A DNA stretch of 51,003 bases from NCBI GenBank assembly GCA_018399255.1, contig JAGYPA010000025.1, positions 1 to 51,003 of the forward strand, given 5' to 3'. The notes below the pieces were generated by a model, which was given only the letters and a program-made list of their open reading frames with translations, was not told where the DNA came from and made no database searches. This DNA comes from Spirochaetales bacterium. GTDB lineage: Bacteria; Spirochaetota; Spirochaetia; JABMQR01. Numbering within the stretch: position 1 is the stretch's first letter; every line of letters starts with the position of its first letter. Of this stretch, positions 24,569 through 33,072 are shown in pieces. The position numbers were made by a program, and so were the translations under genes.

Positions 24569-26857
24569 ATGAACTATTCCGATACGCAGCCGGCTCTGTC
24601 CCTGGACGAGCTTGCAACCGCCTGGCTGAGCCGGCGTTTTACCGATTTGAAAGCCATGCCCGGGCTCAACAATTCACTGGGTTCTATCCAGGTAGAATCT
24701 GATGTTCTGGGAATCAAACACCCGGTCTTTCCCCCGTTCAGCGGGAGCGGCGAAATAACCGGCTGCACCATAATTGGACAGAAGCATCTTGCCCAGGCAG
24801 CCGATTGGGTGAAAATCCGGTGGAAAGCCTATGAAATCGAGCGGGAATGCACCGCGGGATCCTGGTTTCTTTCCAGTAGGACTGCCCTGCACCCGACCGA
24901 ACCGGTTGCTGCGGTCTGTCTGACTGTCACCAATCCGACTGCGCGGCGGGAAATGCTGGACATCGGGTTCATCCTTTCCGGACGCTCGCGGAATACCGGA
25001 AATTCCGGGTATGCCTGGGCTGTACCGGAAGTGCCCACCAGCGTCTCGAGCTTCAATTCGACAGACGGTCTCTATCAGGATATCGTTCCTTCCGATATTC
25101 CCGGCGCTCTGGAATTTGTCAACGACCGGAAAAACGGTTTTGCCATCCAAGCTTTTACTCCGGAACCGGATTATTGGGAGCGTGGACAGACAGCCAGATT
25201 TTCCCGGAGCCTCGAGCCGGGAGAGTCGGTAACCATACGGTATACGGCGGTTTTTCACACCAATCGGGATAAGGCTCGTAAGTTAGTCAAGGAATGGAAG
25301 GGCAAAGAAAAAGTCCTGCATGCCAAAGCCCGCCTCTGGTGGGAGAAGCTGTGGGAAGCGGCATTCACTCCCGGAAATCAGATCTTCAGCGGGCATGTTC
25401 CGGTGCTGGAATCATCACGCCAGGAACTGCTGAAGCTCTATTACATGGCCGTTCTGACGGCGCTCACCTGCAGGCGTACCTATCCGGGAGCAGCAGTTGA
25501 TACTGCCTATATTACCCTCTGGCCGCGTCGCGGGGAAGGTTCCGCCTACCTGACCTGGGAACTTCCCTATATTTCCGGTCTGCTGTCAAAACTGGATCCG
25601 CTCGTTCTGGAAAAAATGTGGAAACTTGCTGCAGAGGCTCCGTTCCTGGATTCTCAGGTGGTGAATCTTCTGGAAAACAGCTGGGGCGGGTGGACCTGCT
25701 CCGTTCACCCGCAGGGCATCGTGAAAGGGGCTCTTGATCTCCAGCGATGGGCCGGCAGGTCGGGCTGGAAAGAGATGGTGCTCAATCGAAAAAAGAAGCA
25801 GACAGCAGGATTTGAAGCGGCCAGCCAGAATCAGATAACCGGTGAAGATTCTGGATTCTCACATGAGGCGGCAGCCGGGGATCCTGTGGTCTCCGGGATT
25901 CCCGCGGTCTCCGGGAATAGTTCGGCATCCGTGAATAGCGTCCGGAAGCAGGTTACCGGCTGGGATGTCTTTCAGGAAGCCCTCTATTTCCATCGACTGC
26001 GTTCTCTTCCGGGAGGGCTGGCCGATGCCGGTCCGCGAAGCTCCTATCTGGAATGTATAACAGATTATGCCCACGGGACAGCAGCGCTGACTGCCGCTCA
26101 GGTATGGGCTTTGAAAGAATCGCAGCCCCTGACGGGAACGGATTGCAGTGAGGAGTCCGATCGGCTGCTCGGTGAGGTGAAGGCGCTTTACCAGATAGGC
26201 AAGGGGTATTTTTCCTGCCGTTTTCCCGACGGGCGGCTTTATGATGCTCCCAACCTTTACGATATGGGAATGGTTCTCGCAGCAGTCGGAGAGCACCTGG
26301 ATGCGCAGACACGTATCGAGATTGCCGAATTCGCGCGGGATCAGTTAATCACGGAGACCTGGTGCCATAATCTCTGGCCGCTTTCCAGTGATGTCGTAAG
26401 CGGCCTGCGCTGCGATCATCAGTGGGCGGGATGCTTTCCTGCCTGGCCGGCCCAGTTTATTCTGGGGCTGACCAGAAATGGCTATGCTGAACCCTGGATT
26501 GAAGACTGGCTGAAAGGTATGGCCAGAATTCCGGATCAGGGACCCTTCGGGCAGGCCTATTGGGCTGAAGATGTCTATCCTCCTGAGGCCGGGGCTGCAG
26601 CAAAATGCTTTGATGAGCTGACGCAGGGAAACCACTGGGTTATTCTCAGCGGTGTCCATTTTTTTGACATGATCGTCGAAGGGCTGCTGGGAATTCATGC
26701 CGATCTCGATGGAGAGGTTTCTGTAAAAGGCGGGATGGACAGCTGCAGGCAAGCGAGTTCGCTCTATAATCTTCAGGTGCAAGACAGGCTGGTCAGTCTG
26801 ATACGCGGGAAACTTGAGCTGGAGAACAATGGAACGATGAACACTCCGGAAGAATAG
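24569..26857 (+). CDS. Probable glycosidase with six-hairpin (alpha/alpha)6 fold, family not identified
   Basis: 762 aa, no signal peptide, ribosome binding site GAGGAAGGA before the ATG. The N-terminal ~260 residues look like a beta-sandwich (IRYTAVFHTNRDKARKLV ends it). The C-terminal ~450 residues look helical and rich in Trp and Tyr with acidic motifs seen in (alpha/alpha)6 glycosidases: YLTWELPYISGLLSKLDP, LENSWGGWTC, GGLADAGPRSSYLECITDYAHGTAAL, RCDHQWAGCFPAWPAQF. The general layout recalls GH63, GH78 and GH116-type enzymes, but I cannot assign a family. An insertion at ~residues 435-455 consists of short VSG repeats (25879-25930). Position directly after the GH38 gene suggests a complementary glycan-cleaving activity (inference). 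Confidence 0.6.
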   Translation: MNYSDTQPALSLDELATAWLSRRFTDLKAMPGLNNSLGSIQVESDVLGIKHPVFPPFSGSGEITGCTIIGQKHLAQAADWVKIRWKAYEIERECTAGSWFLSSRTALHPTEPVAAVCLTVTNPTARREMLDIGFILSGRSRNTGNSGYAWAVPEVPTSVSSFNSTDGLYQDIVPSDIPGALEFVNDRKNGFAIQAFTPEPDYWERGQTARFSRSLEPGESVTIRYTAVFHTNRDKARKLVKEWKGKEKVLHAKARLWWEKLWEAAFTPGNQIFSGHVPVLESSRQELLKLYYMAVLTALTCRRTYPGAAVDTAYITLWPRRGEGSAYLTWELPYISGLLSKLDPLVLEKMWKLAAEAPFLDSQVVNLLENSWGGWTCSVHPQGIVKGALDLQRWAGRSGWKEMVLNRKKKQTAGFEAASQNQITGEDSGFSHEAAAGDPVVSGIPAVSGNSSASVNSVRKQVTGWDVFQEALYFHRLRSLPGGLADAGPRSSYLECITDYAHGTAALTAAQVWALKESQPLTGTDCSEESDRLLGEVKALYQIGKGYFSCRFPDGRLYDAPNLYDMGMVLAAVGEHLDAQTRIEIAEFARDQLITETWCHNLWPLSSDVVSGLRCDHQWAGCFPAWPAQFILGLTRNGYAEPWIEDWLKGMARIPDQGPFGQAYWAEDVYPPEAGAAAKCFDELTQGNHWVILSGVHFFDMIVEGLLGIHADLDGEVSVKGGMDSCRQASSLYNLQVQDRLVSLIRGKLELENNGTMNTPEE

Positions 26858-26883
26858 ATGGTGCAGCCTCGGCTATAGCAGGA

Positions 26884-26889
26884 TATACT
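26884..26889 (+). promoter_or_regulatory. -10 box immediately before the AraC gene at 26897
   Basis: TATACT ends 7 nt before the ATG. No good -35 is visible at 17 bp (GTGCAG), so activation or an upstream read-through transcript may matter. The placement matches the other leaderless-type regulator promoters in this window. Confidence 0.4.
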
Positions 26890-26896
26890 GAATTTC

Positions 26897-27787
26897 ATGA
26901 TTAAGCGGGAATACTTTTACCATAGATTGGATCTCCGTGATATGGAAATCTACAGTACGGGTCGCTGTGATTGTGATCCCGGGCTCTCTTGGGGACCGGG
27001 TCTGCGGAATCACTATCTGTTTGTCTATGTGCTGTCAGGGAGAGGCTGCTTTACAGCGGGAAAAATTACTCAAGAGCTTGCAGCGGGAGAACTGTTTCTT
27101 CTCAAGCCGTTTCGTAAGATCTGGTATCAGGCCGATGCAATTGATCCATGGGACTATTGCTGGGTCTCCTTTCAGGGCACCCTTGCGGAGGACCTGCTGC
27201 CCTCTCTTTGTGGAGAAGATGTTCCGGCTCCCTGGGGATGTGTCGAGAGAGCAGATAAAGAGGCTTTTGAGGCAAAACTGCTGGCTTTACTCGATGCATC
27301 CTCCCAGGATAGCAGAGCAGGTGAGCTTCTGGGGGTGGGACTCTTTATGCAGCTGCTTTCGACTGTTATCGGGGCTTTGAAAGAACCGCACTCATTGGCA
27401 CCCGGTTTTCCGAAGATCCCGGGTATTTCAGGGGTTATGGGGGTTATGGGGCAGGGCCGGAAATCAGATACCGCGGGCTTCTACTGTGAGGCTGCAAAGG
27501 AGTTCATCAGCAGAAACTTCTTTCAGGACATTTCGGTCTCTTCCATAGCAGCCCATCTGGGACTCAACCGGGCTTATTTTTCGACCCTCTTCAAAGCGCG
27601 GGAGGGCGTCTCTCCCGGGGCATATCTGCTGCAGTATCGGATGCGCCAAGCCAGAACCTTGCTCGGGATGGACATGGTATCGGTTGAGGCGGCAGCAAAT
27701 TCCGTAGGATATACTGATGCGGCTTCATTTTCCCGTGCATATGCAAGGTTTTTCGGATATCCTCCTTCGCGGTCTGCCGGAAGGTAA
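26897..27787 (+). CDS. AraC-family regulator of the mannoside gene set
   Basis: 296 aa. The N-terminal sensor has LFVYVLSGRGCFTAGKITQELAAGELFLLKP (cupin pattern) and WDYCWVSFQGTLAEDLL. The C-terminal double HTH is ISVSSIAAHLGLNRAYFSTLFKAREGVSPGAYLLQYRMRQARTLL followed by VEAAANSVGYTDAASFSRAYARFFGYPPS. A VMGVMG duplication (27430-27450) sits in the interdomain linker. It lies 39 bp after the probable glycosidase gene, and its own -10 ends 7 nt upstream of the ATG with only a distant AGGA. Likely an activator of the preceding operon. Confidence 0.92.
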   Translation: MIKREYFYHRLDLRDMEIYSTGRCDCDPGLSWGPGLRNHYLFVYVLSGRGCFTAGKITQELAAGELFLLKPFRKIWYQADAIDPWDYCWVSFQGTLAEDLLPSLCGEDVPAPWGCVERADKEAFEAKLLALLDASSQDSRAGELLGVGLFMQLLSTVIGALKEPHSLAPGFPKIPGISGVMGVMGQGRKSDTAGFYCEAAKEFISRNFFQDISVSSIAAHLGLNRAYFSTLFKAREGVSPGAYLLQYRMRQARTLLGMDMVSVEAAANSVGYTDAASFSRAYARFFGYPPSRSAGR

Positions 27788-27843
27788 AGCGCCACCTTTC
27801 GGCAAAGACCAGAAAACTTGCGTACCGGCAAACAGGCATATCT

Positions 27844-27889
27844 GCGAACTCGGTTGCGAACTCGGTTGCGAACTCGGCTGCGAACTCGG
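27844..27889 (+). repeat. 12-bp tandem repeat downstream of AraC
   Basis: GCGAACTCGGTT repeated nearly four times. It can be read as a Cys-Glu-Leu-Gly repeat in an open frame, but there is no start signal or homology, so it is treated as non-coding. Confidence 0.85.
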
Positions 27890-27932
27890 AATCGGTGAAG
27901 TAAAAGCGGCGGATTGGAAGAAAAACTCGGTT

Positions 27933-28313
27933 AAGGTAGGCTCATTTTACACATGTCGCACGAGCAGCCTGAAGGAGGTTAATATGTTGTTTCAGGGTAA
28001 GGAACTGCCGAGAGGGTCATGAAAACCTTAAGCCAGGCTCAAAACACACGAGTCCCACGAGTAGGAGGAGGCTGGGTTTTGCATGGGCCATCGGCAGGAA
28101 TATTATACCTTATAGAGTGCAAAAACTCATGTAAGCACGGCAGTACGGCTGATTGAGGGGCTGTATCTGAGGATCGGCCGCTACTCGTGTGACTTGTGTA
28201 TATTGAGCCGACCTTAGCTGTTTTTCAGGCTTTGAAGTAGATCACTATGAAATAAGGACTTACTGACTGCCGAAATGCTACTCGTGCGACATGTGTAAAG
28301 TGAGGCTGGCTTA
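27933..28313. mobile_element. MITE-like element with two ~38-bp repeats at each end
   Basis: Four related ~38-bp sequences: A 27933-27968, D 28026-28065, then in opposite orientation B 28180-28216 and C 28277-28313. A shared core is GAGCCTRSCTTAAG preceded by CTCGTGYGACWTGTGTA (read in the B/C orientation). Copies at each end are ~92-97 bp apart, giving a symmetrical element of ~381 bp with terminal and subterminal transposase-type sites. No transposase gene lies inside, only a 12-codon frame (27984) with AGGAGG before it. The 680 bp from 27788 to 28465 otherwise contains only repeats. Confidence 0.6.
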
Positions 28314-28330
28314 AGCGCCCGGCGGGCGCT
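28314..28330. repeat. GC-rich perfect hairpin adjoining the MITE-like element
   Basis: AGCGCCCG and CGGGCGCT flank a single G, immediately after repeat C. No T-tract follows. Confidence 0.55.
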
Positions 28331-28341
28331 CAGAAGCGGTG

Positions 28342-28465
28342 GAAATTGGATTTCTAAAGAAATTGGATTTCTAAAGAAATTGGATTTCTAAAGAAATCGA
28401 AGATTTCCATCGGAAATCCGATTTCCATCGGAAATCCGATTTCCATCGGAAATCCGATTTCCTCC
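28342..28465. repeat. Two adjoining tandem arrays, 17-bp x3 and 18-bp x3, of palindromic units
   Basis: GAAATTGGATTTCTAAA x3 (28342-28392) is followed by ATTTCCATCGGAAATCCG x3 (28403-28456). Both units contain GGATTTC/GAAATCC-type inverted pairs, so the arrays could fold. Not CRISPR: units are contiguous with no spacers. Confidence 0.9.
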
Positions 28466-28630
28466 TTTGGGCTCAAGGCAAAAGGCATCACAGAGCTCGG
28501 TGTAGAATTCCAACACCCAGACGGAAGGGTGACAGAGCTAAAAGCCTTTGAACAGTCCGGGATGCAGCTGATCATTGAGCAGGCACAGCAGGCTTGCAGA
28601 CTTTACAGCGAATGCGGAAGATGCCGATGA
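28466..28630 (+). pseudogene. Unidentified coding remnant
   Basis: An open stretch of 54 codons reading GITELGVEFQHPDGRVTE then LKAFEQSGMQLIIEQAQQACR to a stop at 28628. Composition is protein-like and the frame has no start of its own; upstream are tandem repeats, so the 5' end was lost. It overlaps the minus-strand remnant at 28572, and the junction near 28590 suggests two fragments were joined. I do not recognise the family. Confidence 0.4.
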
Positions 28631-28817
28631 TCAGGCGGTAGTAATATTTCCAGTACTTCCCATGCCGGCTGAATGTTCCTTCAGTTTTGCAGCAAGGACA
28701 GATCAACCCCCTGACAAAAGCCTTGCAGTCAGGGTAGAGTGATTCAAAGCAGTAATTTTCTTTTGTGGTTCTTAAGCAAATTATCGCTTTATTTGGAGAC
28801 CCGGTCAAAACTGTCAA
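28572..28817 (-). pseudogene. Zinc-ribbon (DUF6431/transposase-type) N-terminal remnant
   Basis: Reads CFESLYPDCKAFVRGLICPCCKTEG then FSRHGKYWKYYYRLI and IRCKVCK. The two pairs of cysteines (CPCC, CKVC) with HG between resemble the N-terminal zinc ribbon of DUF6431/transposase-associated proteins. It stops after ~80 codons and lacks the remainder, and there is no clear start codon (TTG at 28817). This is a truncated relic of a mobile-element gene. Confidence 0.5.
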
Positions 28818-28931
28818 AAGAATTATGCCCGGTCTCTTTTCTCCTTTCTTAATACTACCAAGAATTTTAATACGGGCATTTCTCTCATTTCAAGTCCTTT
28901 TTTTGCGGGATTCTACAACCGGGCACGGAGT

Positions 28932-29205
28932 TCAGGAGACACGTAAAAACTCCCCTGATTTCTCAAGGTTTTCTGTGAATTCATCCTTAGAATCTAGATT
29001 TATCAAGTCAAAACTATGTTCAAGCAAGCCCTGGAGCTCAGCGATCGCCAAGAAAAATTCAAGGGTTCAATGCCGCGTACAGCAATATCCAGATCCGACA
29101 TCTCGATATATGTCCATACACAGCAGATCCAAATATGAGGATTATTTCGCGGGTCCTGACCAAGCAAAATTTAACAGGTTTATCTCGGATAAGGAAAATG
29201 ATCTT
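28932..29205 (-). pseudogene. Broken MntA-type nucleotidyltransferase
   Basis: Pieces in different frames rebuild a MNT-fold antitoxin: REIILIFGSAVYGHISR, then SDLDIAVRG, then FLAIAELQGLLEHSFDLINLD and LEKSGEFLRVS to a TGA at 28934-28932. The GSx(10)DxD catalytic motif is recognisable but split by at least two frameshifts. No intact HepT partner is adjacent. An intact homologue is at 40150. Confidence 0.65.
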
Positions 29206-29321
29206 TCTATCTGATCTGATCAATTACAGATGAAGTATATTTGTTTCTTTTATAAAAGAATCTTTTGTAGTTATTATAAAACTATGCTATCATATAAGAA
29301 ACTCTATGGGAGGTGAATCCT

Positions 29322-30532
29322 GTGATCATTCGTGAGACCTATATGGGATTGAATCCTCGTTTCATGGACAAACCGGTAGTGAAAGGTAATCACAGGCATG
29401 CGACGCTCTGGCAAAAGCGTCATCCTGGAGCTCACCATGGAGGAGGTGCGTAGACGCGGCGCGGAGGGGAAAAACAGATTTTCTACGCCAACTTTGAATC
29501 GCTGCAGTTCGAGGATCTGAAGAACTACAAGGCATTATGCCGAGGCAATCACCGCTGCGGCTAAGGCTGCAAACGGCAGGTTGTACCTGTTCATTGATGA
29601 AATCCAGAGAAGTCCGAATCATGGGGCAGGTGATCCAACTCAGTCCGAGTCGATTGTGATTGCGACATCTGCGCTAACCGGTTCCAATGCGAGGCTGCTC
29701 TCAGGCGAATTGGCAACATTGCTTTCAGGACGCTACATAGAGATAGCTGTCTACCCGCCTCGTTTGGTGAATATCTTGAGTTTGCGAAAACCAACGGGGA
29801 TGAGGTCCGGATTGAGCAAGACGGCACTTCTCTAATTTCCTCCGGTATGGCGGCCTTCCTGGAATCCATGAGATGAAATGGGACGATGGTCCTGTCGCGG
29901 TATCTGATGGACATTTTCAACTCCGTGCTATTGGAAAGGATGTGGTCAAGAGGAAACAAAATCCGCGATATCGATCTGCTCGAAGGTCGTCTATACCTGA
30001 TGGACAATATCGGCAATACGTTCTCGGCAAGACCATCTCCGATTTCCTGAAGAACCAGGGAGAAAACTCAGCACAGAGACTGTGTACACCTACATCAAGG
30101 CTCTGGAGGAAGTCGCATTTTCTAATCCACAGAATTTTACGCTTCGACATCAAGGAAAACGGCTTCTCGAGACCCAGGAGAATACTTTGTCTCCAGACCT
30201 GGGTCTGCGCCATACAACGATGGGGTACCGTGACAATGATATCGGCGGGATGCTGGAGAATGTAGTGTTCCTCGAGTTGCTCCGGAGGAAGGATGGACTG
30301 TACACATTGGAAAACAAAGGCTCCCTGCGAGTTGACTTCGTAGCAGCACTAACCGATGAGCTGTACGTCCAGGTGTGCTACATCCTGACGGAGGACAATA
30401 CAAAACGCGAGTTTGAACCCTTCAGGCGATAGACGACAATTATGAAGGTTGTGGTTTCCACGGACTTCCTGATAGCTTGTCAATCAATGGCATCAGGCGA
30501 AGAATATCATCGATTTTCTACTGGACGTCTGA
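29322..30532 (+). pseudogene. Broken AAA ATPase of the DUF4143 family
   Basis: GTG start with GGGAGG before it. Reading across frames gives REIRETYMGLNPRF-like start, P-loop GMRRSGKSVILE (~29400), FYANFESLQFEDL, LYLFIDEIQ (Walker B), TGSNARLLSGELATLLSGRYIEI, then DUF4143 parts YTYIKALEEA, HRILRFDIK, ENVVFLELLRR and a final NIIDFLLDV to TGA at 30530. At least five or six frameshifts, including one right before the P-loop, make it inactive. Intact members are ~400 aa, matching the length here. Possibly sensor histidine-free STAND-like housekeeping ATPases; function of the family is poorly known. Confidence 0.8.
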
Positions 30533-30554
30533 GATCCATCAGCAAACAACGTGA

Positions 30555-30674
30555 CAGGCACTGTTTGCTGCGTTCGATAGGGTTCTTGATTATTGCACGT
30601 ATAAACATTTTTCGCCGGATGGTGATGAGCATTGGATTGTAAGTTTTCCTTTTATCGAAAACGAATACTATTAG
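30555..30674 (+). pseudogene. C-terminal remnant of an unidentified protein
   Basis: Forty open codons ending ALFAAFDRVLDYCTYKHF, then SPDGDEHWIVSFPFIENEYY and TAG (30672-30674). The amino-acid composition is protein-like and ends at a natural stop, two bases before the dispersed 31-bp repeat. No start and no upstream continuation remain. Family not recognised. Confidence 0.4.
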
Positions 30675-30676
30675 AG

Positions 30677-30707
30677 GCTCTTGCAAAAAGCAAGAGCGAC
30701 GTTTTGG
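30677..30707 (-). repeat. Dispersed 31-bp hairpin repeat, copy 2 (inverted)
   Basis: Exact reverse complement of 783-813. Stem GCTCTTGC-AAAAA-GCAAGAGC, then GACGTTTTGG. It begins two bases after a stop codon. Confidence 0.75.
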
Positions 30708-30838
30708 AGCCGTTACATATCCGGATAGAAATGAAGCGTAGAATAGATAGAATTGCTGCCTTATACGAATTATGCTGGTCTGCAGCTGCTGTTTACCTGC
30801 TGGCCGCCATTTTTACCGTATTATCAAAAACAGGGCCT

Positions 30839-31466
30839 TTATGAAGGCAGATGCTGGAGAAAATGTATGCAAAGCTTTCTGGTAAAATTCTCACCAATCA
30901 TTTTCTCAAGAACTCTTTCTTTATTAATTTCTGTGCCATCTTTCTTAATGAAATAGGAATCAAGGCCATTTTCGAAATCGAGAATTGTTCTCCTCTTCGA
31001 TTAATCACTCCCTCAAGTTCGTAATCATCATCCAAGTATGCCAAGGTTGAATCTCACATGACTATTATTGCATATGAGAATTCCTTGAGGCTTAAGGTAT
31101 TTTTACAGTCTTTGGAGATAAACCCTGCATAAAGGAAAACATCATATCAAAGCTGTTTTCTGTAATTGGCGAGGATTTCTTGTAATCAGCATTATACCAA
31201 CTGACTATGGGAGTCTCGCAATAGCGTTTATTCTCTTCCAAAAAGGTGACAGGTTCTTATCATTGAAAAAGGCTGCCATCCTTCTGTCATATCGATATAG
31301 GTCATGTCCCGAATATATAAAAGAAGGTGTTATGTGGACAAAGGAACCGGGATATAATCCTTTGGCTGGTTGATATTGTTGAGCCAGCATCATAAACAAT
31401 TGCTTTCTCTCATCCTTTTTCAATAAAATATCGCTGATATAGGCTTGGTATTTGGTAATCTGCCAT
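30839..31466 (-). pseudogene. Broken conserved protein, possibly SAM-methyltransferase-like
   Basis: Starts at ATG 31466 with GAGAGGA before it: MADYQIPSLYQRYFIEK, then after a frameshift DERKQLFMMLAQQYQPAKGLYPGSFVHITPSF, FLEENKRYCETPIVSWYNADYKK, FSLYAGFISKDCK, GILICNNSH, SYFIKKDGTEINKERVLEKM and a stop at 30839. I recall a bacterial family of ~200 aa with YPGSFVHITPSF and ILxCNNSHGD motifs, sometimes annotated as class I methyltransferase; this assignment is weak. At least four frameshifts. Confidence 0.5.
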
Positions 31467-31532
31467 GTTAATCCTCTCAGTCAATTATATCGCCGGCATT
31501 ACATGATCCATTCACACCGTTTGCATCAATGA

Positions 31533-33032
31533 TTACGAACATTTAAGTAGGGCAGCAGGTTTCCAGCCGCTGGAATTCCTACCAATTCTGCTCCTCAGGG
31601 CAGTAATGGGTTTCGGATCCAGACGTGCGGGCCAGTCGATCTCTCTAGGAGGAATCAGCGTCCCCTCGGATTCGGCTTTGCTCCATCGCTGTATCGCCTG
31701 CTCGACAACCGGGGCATATTGGGGCAGCCACTCCTTCTGCGCGATAAGCAGCTCATCGACCATTGCCACACCTCCGAGGTTGCAGACTGCACCCACCAGG
31801 GTCAGCAGCATAGCCTGCTTCAGCAGTCCTCATCCCCTTTCCAGGGCCGCTTCCACCGCAAGCCGCTGGACTTGAATGGACTGGAACAGACGGCAGCGCA
31901 ACCCAAGGGCAGATCCCCGACAAAAAGGGCTGAGGAGCCGTTTCCGTCTACATATCCTGGAACCTCTACCACCGCATCCATCGGAAGAAGTTAGAAATGA
32001 CGCCGTTGTTGATGACATTGAAATTCCCCCGGTACGCAGCCCGGTTTCCATGGCTTCGATAATGTAGGAACCGTGTTCATTGCTGCGTTTTTCTTCTCGA
32101 TATTCCAGGGCCGGCTCTTCAAGCCATTGGTCTATTTTCTCGGATATTCATTCCTGGTCTGGTAACAGCTGCGATAGTACCCAGCGGTTTCTCCATTAAT
32201 CCCAGGTATCGAGACTGATCCATTCAGGGTTTCTTCAGGCCTTTTCCTGTACCAGGAAGGTATTCGCTCAAATGCCCATTTGATTCCGGTGCTGTAATAC
32301 CCGAACCTTTTGAGGCACATCGATCCTCACCTTTTCGGTTCTGGAGTAAACCGGATGCTTCTCAAAAGCCGGCAGCACCTTGTCAGCATATCCTCGCCCC
32401 TATAGGAAAGTCTGGTGAACCAGGTCTGGTGGTTTATGCCGGCGCAGATATAATCAAAGGCTCCCCGGGGCAGCACTTCCAGAACCTCCGCCAGCTGCTC
32501 GTGACTGTGCTGCACCCCGTGACGAGACCGGTACCCGTAACTCCGCCGTAATGGGGCATCACCCGAAATCATTGGATTGGGATTGGCATAGTTCAAGGAC
32601 AAAACAGTCCGGATCCATGATTCGGATATCACTGCACAGGTCGGAATGAAGGGGAATACCGCGCTGGGCATACATAATCCCCTGCTGAAGCGTGTCAGCC
32701 ACACATTGGTCGCGTATTTCAGCGGTATCTCCACATCGGCCAGAAGACCTTCAAGCATCCCGATCCGGGCCATATTCTACATATTTTGCATCCTTGACCG
32801 CTTCCCGACGATCCCTGGTACGTCGATTTCAATAGTAGGTCCATTCGCCTCAATATCCTTGCGGCAGAGTCCGGCTGCCATCTCCAGATTCTTCTCATTG
32901 ATATCCATGGAAGGTAATGCGGATACCCTGGAATATTTTCACCGATAAGAGATCCCGGACGATCCTGCGGGTAAAGACGATGCTGCCGGCACCGATAAAA
33001 GCAATTTTGAAGTCCTTCACATCCTTGTTCAT
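31533..33032 (-). pseudogene. Broken GH4-family NAD-dependent glycosidase (alpha-galactosidase/glucosidase type)
   Basis: ATG at 33032 with GGGAGAGAG before it. Frame pieces in order: MNKDVKDFKIAFIGAGSIVF (NAD-binding GxGS of GH4), RIVRDLLS, EIPLKYATN, LNYANPNPMISGDAP, DYICAGINHQTWFTRLSY (GH4 metal-site CxGxNHxxW), FGYYSTG, PEETLNGS, SYIIEAMETG, VEAALERGDEDLL and a final VGAVCNLGGVAMVDELLIAQKEWLP to a stop at 31533. Roughly eight or more frameshifts and stops. Total span ~1.5 kb equals about 460-480 codons, right for an intact GH4. It is the last gene of the minus-strand operon starting at 37914. Confidence 0.85.
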
Positions 33033-33072
33033 TCTCTCTCCCTGTTCAAAATTTCCTGCCGGCATAGTACCC

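Noticed and set aside
27717..28022. Plus-strand open frame with Cys-Glu-Leu-Gly repeats
   Set aside because: It starts inside the AraC gene in another frame and is open only because of the 12-bp repeat.
27933..28313. Retron or diversity-generating retroelement
   Set aside because: No reverse transcriptase or template/variable repeat pair is present; the repeats behave as inverted ends.
28765..29214. Plus-strand open frame of 149 codons
   Set aside because: Composition is Ser/Arg/Phe-rich and it is antisense to a recognisable MntA relic; no ribosome binding site.
30632..30844. Plus-strand 70-codon open frame with a hydrophobic end
   Set aside because: It runs through the dispersed 31-bp repeat and has no start signal or recognisable motif.
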